Both the position numbers and the translations under genes were made by a program. From an uncultured Clostridia bacterium (GTDB lineage: Bacteria > Bacillota > Clostridia > TANB77 > CAG-508), in the NCBI GenBank assembly GCA_948745425.1, contig CAPZDM010000010.1, positions 1 through 31,031 of the forward strand: DNA of 31,031 nucleotides, given 5' to 3'. Shown in pieces: positions 27,601 to 31,031 of this stretch. Position 1 is the stretch's first letter; each line of letters starts with the position of its first letter. The notes beneath the pieces are model-generated. The model saw nothing but the letters and a program-made list of their open reading frames with translations, was not told where the DNA came from and did not search any database.

Positions 27601-28428
27601 GACAAACATACAAACAAAGAAATCTTAAAAATAGGTAAAGACGATGTACAAACAGATGTAGAAGATAGCATTACTCGTTCATCTGATGAAACATATGGAT
27701 ATGAAATAACAGACAAAGTTGGAACAGAATATCAAACACAAATGAAGAAAATAGAAAATTACAACTATATAGAATCTACAAATAATGAAAAAGGAAAAAT
27801 TGAGGAAGGAGAAATTGAAGTAATTTACTATTATGAAAAAATGGTCTATGATTTTTCGATAAATAAAACAATAGAAAAAATTACTCTAAATGGACAGAAT
27901 ATAGAAATATCTGACAATTCGTTAGCAAAAGTAGAAATAAAAACAAGTGAAGTAGAAAATGCAGAATTAATAATAAGCTATAATATAGAAGTAACAAATC
28001 AAGAAGAAATAGCAGGAATTGCTAAAATATTAGAAACACTACCAACAGGATGTGAAATACAACAAATGCCAGAATATTGGAAACAAAATAATGATGGAAC
28101 ACTAAAGGCAGAAATAGAACTAGAATCAAAAGAAACCAAGAACCTAAAATTAACATTAAGGTGGAATAATAATGAGAGTAATTTAGGATCAAAAACAAAC
28201 AAAGTAAAAGTATTAAATCCAGAAGAATTAGACAATAATAGTAATATAAATTTAGGAGATTATACATCAGATGCAACAGTAATAATAAGTATAAAAACAG
28301 GACAAGTAGTAAGTGCAATAATCATCATAATGATAATAGGAGCATTAGGAATATGTGGATATATAGCAGTTAAAGTATTGGGAAGAAAAGGACCAAACAT
28401 AAGGAGAATTAGATTTCTATATAAATAA
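24612..28428 (+). CDS. giant surface protein 2 with glycine-rich domain, Cys ribbon and MucBP/Cna_B-like repeats; +1 frameshift at CGG
   Basis: The product is 1271 residues with a +1 shift at CGG 25344-25346 (codon 245). The 0 frame ends at 25367 and the second frame runs from 25297 to 28428. Order: membrane helix (~8-31), conserved ADIEAKTEEIL, ALK/LTK-like glycine-rich domain (~60-325, GAGGGASDIRL), a CxxC ribbon (~342-410, RCTICGDE ... HCSRCNQ) ending in ALGH, a Flg_new-like repeat (~423-493, TWKNWTG), a MucBP-like repeat, two DUF11-like domains with a Cna_B-like domain between (~720-825), another MucBP-like repeat (~990-1075), the same final domain as protein 1, a membrane helix (~1232-1255) and tail IRFLYK. 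Protein 3 is collinear and intact through the break. The likely role is a membrane-tethered adhesin. Confidence 0.85.
25341..25347 (+). other. +1 frameshift site AAT-C-GGA in surface protein 2
   Basis: Protein 3 has GGT-AAT-GGA at the matching place (29911-29919), while here it is GGT-AAT-C-GGA. With the C skipped, the two proteins align without gaps: GN-G-T-A-G-Q-G-S-K-A against GN-G-E-L-G-L-G-A-R-A, then SYAE in both. This fixes the extra base at 25344. Confidence 0.85.
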
Positions 28429-28431
28429 TAC

Positions 28432-28460
28432 AAAATGGCAGATACATTCTGCCATTTTTC
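28432..28460 (+). terminator. intrinsic terminator after surface protein 2
   Basis: The arms AAAATGGCAG (28432-28441) and CTGCCATTTT (28449-28458) with a 7-nt loop are followed by T and C. It begins 4 nt after the stop codon. Here the conserved module is not next to the surface gene; it comes after the following small gene. Confidence 0.88.
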
Positions 28461-28518
28461 AAAAAATGTATATTAATTATTTATAATCATATTAATATAT
28501 TAAATAGCCTTGTAAAAA

Positions 28519-28528
28519 TTGGTATAAT
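28519..28528 (+). promoter_or_regulatory. probable extended -10 promoter of the BofC-like gene
   Basis: TTGGTATAAT has the TGn extended -10 pattern and ends at 28528, 43 nt before the ATG. The -35 position (28500-28505, TTAAAT) is weak. An AAAAGGAGC site precedes the start. Confidence 0.5.
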
Positions 28529-28570
28529 TAGTTCTTTTTTGGTAATACTAAACCTAAAAGGAGCTAATTT

Positions 28571-28963
28571 ATGAAAAAGTGGATAATTTATTCTATAATT
28601 ATAATATTAATATTTTTCCTATCCTTCTACATAGGAATAAAACTTAACATACCTGAACAAAATGAAACGCATGAGGAAAGTATTAGTAGTACAAAAGAAG
28701 AAGAAGAAAAAAATGTAACTGAAATAAATGAAATAGAACCAGCAGTATCAGAAGAAAAAATAAAAAAAGAACATTATGTTTTAAGGGAAGTTGGTAAATA
28801 TATAAAAGTATATAGTATAGATGATACAGAAAAAGAAGAATTATATATGACTACAAATATTACAACACAATATTTACCAGAAACAGATAAACTAAGTCTA
28901 AAAGAAGGAATACATGTATATAGCAAAAGTGAATTAAATGAGATTTTGCAGGACTTTGAGTAA
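28571..28963 (+). CDS. small membrane-anchored protein with a BofC-C-terminal-like domain
   Basis: This 130-residue protein has an N-terminal membrane helix (residues ~4-24), a low-complexity acidic linker (~30-65, many Glu, Lys, Ser and Thr) and a C-terminal domain (~67-130). The domain reads YVLREVGKYIKVYSIDD, then LPETDKLSLKEGIHVYS and ends LNEILQDFE. This pattern matches small clostridial proteins with a BofC C-terminal domain, named for the Bacillus forespore protein that inhibits SpoIVB. The domain should face outside the membrane. It has its own promoter and sits alone between two surface genes; its stop is followed directly by intergenic module C. A role in sporulation is not supported by anything else in the window. 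Confidence 0.65.
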   Translation: MKKWIIYSIIIILIFFLSFYIGIKLNIPEQNETHEESISSTKEEEEKNVTEINEIEPAVSEEKIKKEHYVLREVGKYIKVYSIDDTEKEELYMTTNITTQYLPETDKLSLKEGIHVYSKSELNEILQDFE

Positions 28964-28970
28964 ACTATTA

Positions 28971-29084
28971 TTTCCCTAGAAAAAGCGACAAAATATTACA
29001 AACAAGAAATCATAATTTAAATTAAAAGAAATAAACATTGATTAAGGAGTTTCCGTAACAAAATATGGGGAACTCCTTATTTTT
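28971..29084 (+). promoter_or_regulatory. conserved intergenic module, copy C
   Basis: TTTCCCTAGAAAAAGCGACA, ATATTACAAACAAGAAATCA and TTAAATTAAAAGAAATAAA repeat the A/B order. The hairpin arms are AAGGAGTTTCC (from 29044) and GGGGAACTCCTT (to 29078), with a GTA/TAT inner pair and TATTTT after. It starts 7 nt after the BofC-like gene stop. Confidence 0.75.
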
Positions 29085-29098
29085 AGCAAAATTCTCCA

Positions 29099-29128
29099 TT
29101 TACATACAACTATATAAATATATATAAT
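29099..29128 (+). promoter_or_regulatory. promoter C of surface protein 3
   Basis: TTTACA (29099-29104) and TATAAT (29123-29128) have an 18-bp alternating AT spacer, nearly identical to promoters A and B. A GGGAGGAA site precedes ATG 29188. Confidence 0.72.
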
Positions 29129-29187
29129 AAGTATAGAAACTAAAAGAGTTATTAATTATCAACTAATATATATGGGAGGAATCCACA

Positions 29188-31031
29188 ATGAAACAAAAAA
29201 ATAAAGGAATAATATTAAGCTTTCTGTTATTAATAGCAATAATTTGCATAATAACAGTATTAATGATTTCTATAAAAATAGTCAATAACAGTGGTAAACA
29301 AATTGCAGATATGGAATCTAAGACAGAGGAAATATTATCAGCCCAAACAGCGACTAACCATTGGGAGTTTGATGCCACAGGTGATGTGCAAACTTTTATT
29401 GTTCCTAAAACTGGTAGATATTCATTTGAAGTTGCTGGTGCAGGTGGAGCAAGTGGAAAGGTTAATAAAGGTGATAATCATAGCACTGTAAGTACTGATG
29501 GTGGATTTGGAAGTATGTTAAAAGGAAAAATAGAATTAACAAAAGGTACTAAACTTTATCTATATGTTGGTAAAAAAGGAGAAGGTAAAACTGGTGGCTG
29601 GAATGGTGGTGGAGATGGTCTTGGATATGGTCCAATAATTGAAGGATACCCAAATGGAAAATTTAATCCTATGGATTACGTAGAATATGGTGGTACAAAA
29701 AAAGATCCAAACCCTCCATCAGGATTTTCGGCAGGAGGTGGAGGAGCCTCAGATATTAGACTAGGAGGGCAAGATTTAAATAATAGAATAATAGTAGCCC
29801 CAGGAGGTGCTGGTGGAGGATTTTCAATATATGTAGCTTGGGATCAAAATGCTGGTCGTACTAGATGTGGAGGTCATCCAATTGGATTTGACGAAGATGA
29901 ATTAGGTAATGGAGAATTAGGACTGGGAGCTAGAGCTAAAAGTCAAGACCACTCTTATGCAGAAGATGGTGCATGGCAACATAGGGTAACCGGATCTGGA
30001 GGAGGTGGAGGCGGTTATGAAGGTGGAGCAGTTAAGCATACTACGCGACAAGATTCATATGGATATTCAGGAACATCATATTGGAATCAAGATTTGACAG
30101 CTGATGTTGAAACTATTACACGTGCTACTTCAATGTGTAAAGAAGTAAATAAAGAAGTAAAATCTACTTCAGGTGATGGATTTATAACAATTACTTTAGA
30201 ACATGAACATACATATGAAATAATATCAACAACAGCAACATGTACACAAGCAGGGCAAACTGTAGAAAGATGTACAATATGTGGAGATGAAATTAATAGA
30301 ACAGGTCAAGCCTTAGGACATAATCCTCAAACCAATTATTTGTATGCAACAAATAATAATATTACAAATGGATTAAGATATAAAAATTGTACAAGATGTG
30401 GTATAAGACTAGAAAATGCATATTTACTTTCATTAAAAAAAGGAGAAGGAATAGCTTCTGTATCAGGTGGAGGATATTATGCAAAAGGCACATCTGTAAC
30501 AGCAAGAGCCAATTTAACCACAGGATATACATGGAAAAACTGGACAGGAACATATACAAGTACAAATCAAAACTATACATTCAATATGCCAGAAAAAGCA
30601 GTTGAATTAACAGCAAATGCTAATGAACCTCAATATACAGTAAAACACTATTTGCAGGACTTAAATGGAACAGGATACACACTCAGACAAACAGAAAAAT
30701 TTAATGCACCAGCAAATACATCAGTTACACCTGTAGTGAAGAACTACTCAGGATTTATCAGTCCACCTACTCAAACTGTCGCAGTTATGGGTGATAGTTC
30801 AACAGTAGTAAATTATCGTTATACAAGAAGAACAGACTTAAGCTATAAAGTAAGATATTTAGAAAAAGGAACAAACAAGCAACTAAAAGCAGAAAAAACA
30901 GTAGGAGGGCAAACCTTTGAAAGGGAGATAACATCAAGTAGTGAGGTAATACAAATAAATGGATACAACTATGATAGTGTAAGTGCAGCAAAAATAAAAA
31001 TAGGAACAGGAGAAAATATAATAACAATATA
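29188..31031 (+). CDS. giant surface protein 3, 3' end outside the window
   Basis: The frame is open from ATG 29188 to the window end (614 codons) with no break. It is a paralog of surface protein 2, collinear over the visible part: membrane helix (~8-31), ADMESKTEEILSAQ, ALK/LTK-like glycine-rich domain (~60-330; GGGGASDIRLGG, then APGGAGGGFS), the CxxC ribbon (~350-412, RCTICGDE, NCTRCG), a Flg_new-like repeat (GYTWKNWTGTYTST), then two MucBP-like segments (YTVKHYLQDLNGTGYT and LSYKVRYLEKGTNKQL). The start has GGGAGGAA 8 nt upstream and lies at the same distance from promoter and module as in protein 2. It serves as the unbroken reference for the frameshift in protein 2. Whether it ends in the shared anchor cannot be seen. 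Confidence 0.88.
   Translation, partial: MKQKNKGIILSFLLLIAIICIITVLMISIKIVNNSGKQIADMESKTEEILSAQTATNHWEFDATGDVQTFIVPKTGRYSFEVAGAGGASGKVNKGDNHSTVSTDGGFGSMLKGKIELTKGTKLYLYVGKKGEGKTGGWNGGGDGLGYGPIIEGYPNGKFNPMDYVEYGGTKKDPNPPSGFSAGGGGASDIRLGGQDLNNRIIVAPGGAGGGFSIYVAWDQNAGRTRCGGHPIGFDEDELGNGELGLGARAKSQDHSYAEDGAWQHRVTGSGGGGGGYEGGAVKHTTRQDSYGYSGTSYWNQDLTADVETITRATSMCKEVNKEVKSTSGDGFITITLEHEHTYEIISTTATCTQAGQTVERCTICGDEINRTGQALGHNPQTNYLYATNNNITNGLRYKNCTRCGIRLENAYLLSLKKGEGIASVSGGGYYAKGTSVTARANLTTGYTWKNWTGTYTSTNQNYTFNMPEKAVELTANANEPQYTVKHYLQDLNGTGYTLRQTEKFNAPANTSVTPVVKNYSGFISPPTQTVAVMGDSSTVVNYRYTRRTDLSYKVRYLEKGTNKQLKAEKTVGGQTFEREITSSSEVIQINGYNYDSVSAAKIKIGTGENIITI

Overview
The window is very AT-rich, uses mostly A-ending codons, and has strong AGGAGG-type ribosome binding sites and intrinsic terminators. 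This fits a low-GC Firmicute of the Clostridia, probably an uncultured gut lineage; that placement is an inference from gene order and composition. Nearly all genes lie on the + strand. No tRNA, rRNA, CRISPR array or complete insertion sequence was seen.

Region 1 (1-9477) is mostly housekeeping: the 3' part of an OGG1-type 8-oxoguanine glycosylase, addB (no addA in view), a small XRE regulator with its own promoter and terminator, pgeF, an S66 LD-carboxypeptidase, a family 4 uracil-DNA glycosylase, rpsT on the - strand with a broken copy of its own 3' end behind it, and two overlapping unknown genes. Region 2 (9570-17628) holds mfd, an RlmB/TrmH-type rRNA methyltransferase with an out-of-frame C-terminus, rsmA, a YabE-like G5/3D cell-wall protein, xth and an AI-2E family membrane protein. 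DNA repair is over-represented (ogg, addB, udg, mfd, xth). Two families of short dispersed hairpin repeats sit just after stop codons in these two regions.

Region 3 (17629-31031) is an array of three related giant surface proteins. Each is preceded by the same intergenic module: a conserved block, a covarying terminator-like hairpin, a TTTACA/TATAAT promoter and a strong RBS. Each protein has an N-terminal membrane helix and an ALK/LTK-like glycine-rich domain. The stalks differ: InlB-type and SpaA/Cna_B-type repeats in the first; a Cys-rich ribbon, Flg_new-like and MucBP-like repeats in the second and third. The first two end in the same membrane anchor and tail without LPXTG. The third is open to the window end.

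The main finding is about decoding. Four reading frames break in this window (rlmB, a 44-codon leader gene, surface protein 1 and surface protein 2), and all need a +1 shift. In each case the extra base can be the C of an in-frame CGG codon, with reading resuming at GGA (Gly). In surface protein 2 the intact paralog places the extra C exactly (AAT-C-GGA against AAT-GGA), and in rlmB the conserved motif 3 does so. By manual scan CGG occurs in frame only five times in the window, so this looks like +1 recoding at a rare or unassigned arginine codon. A systematic sequencing error is the main alternative. The fifth CGG, in the XRE gene, is read in frame and is the counterexample.
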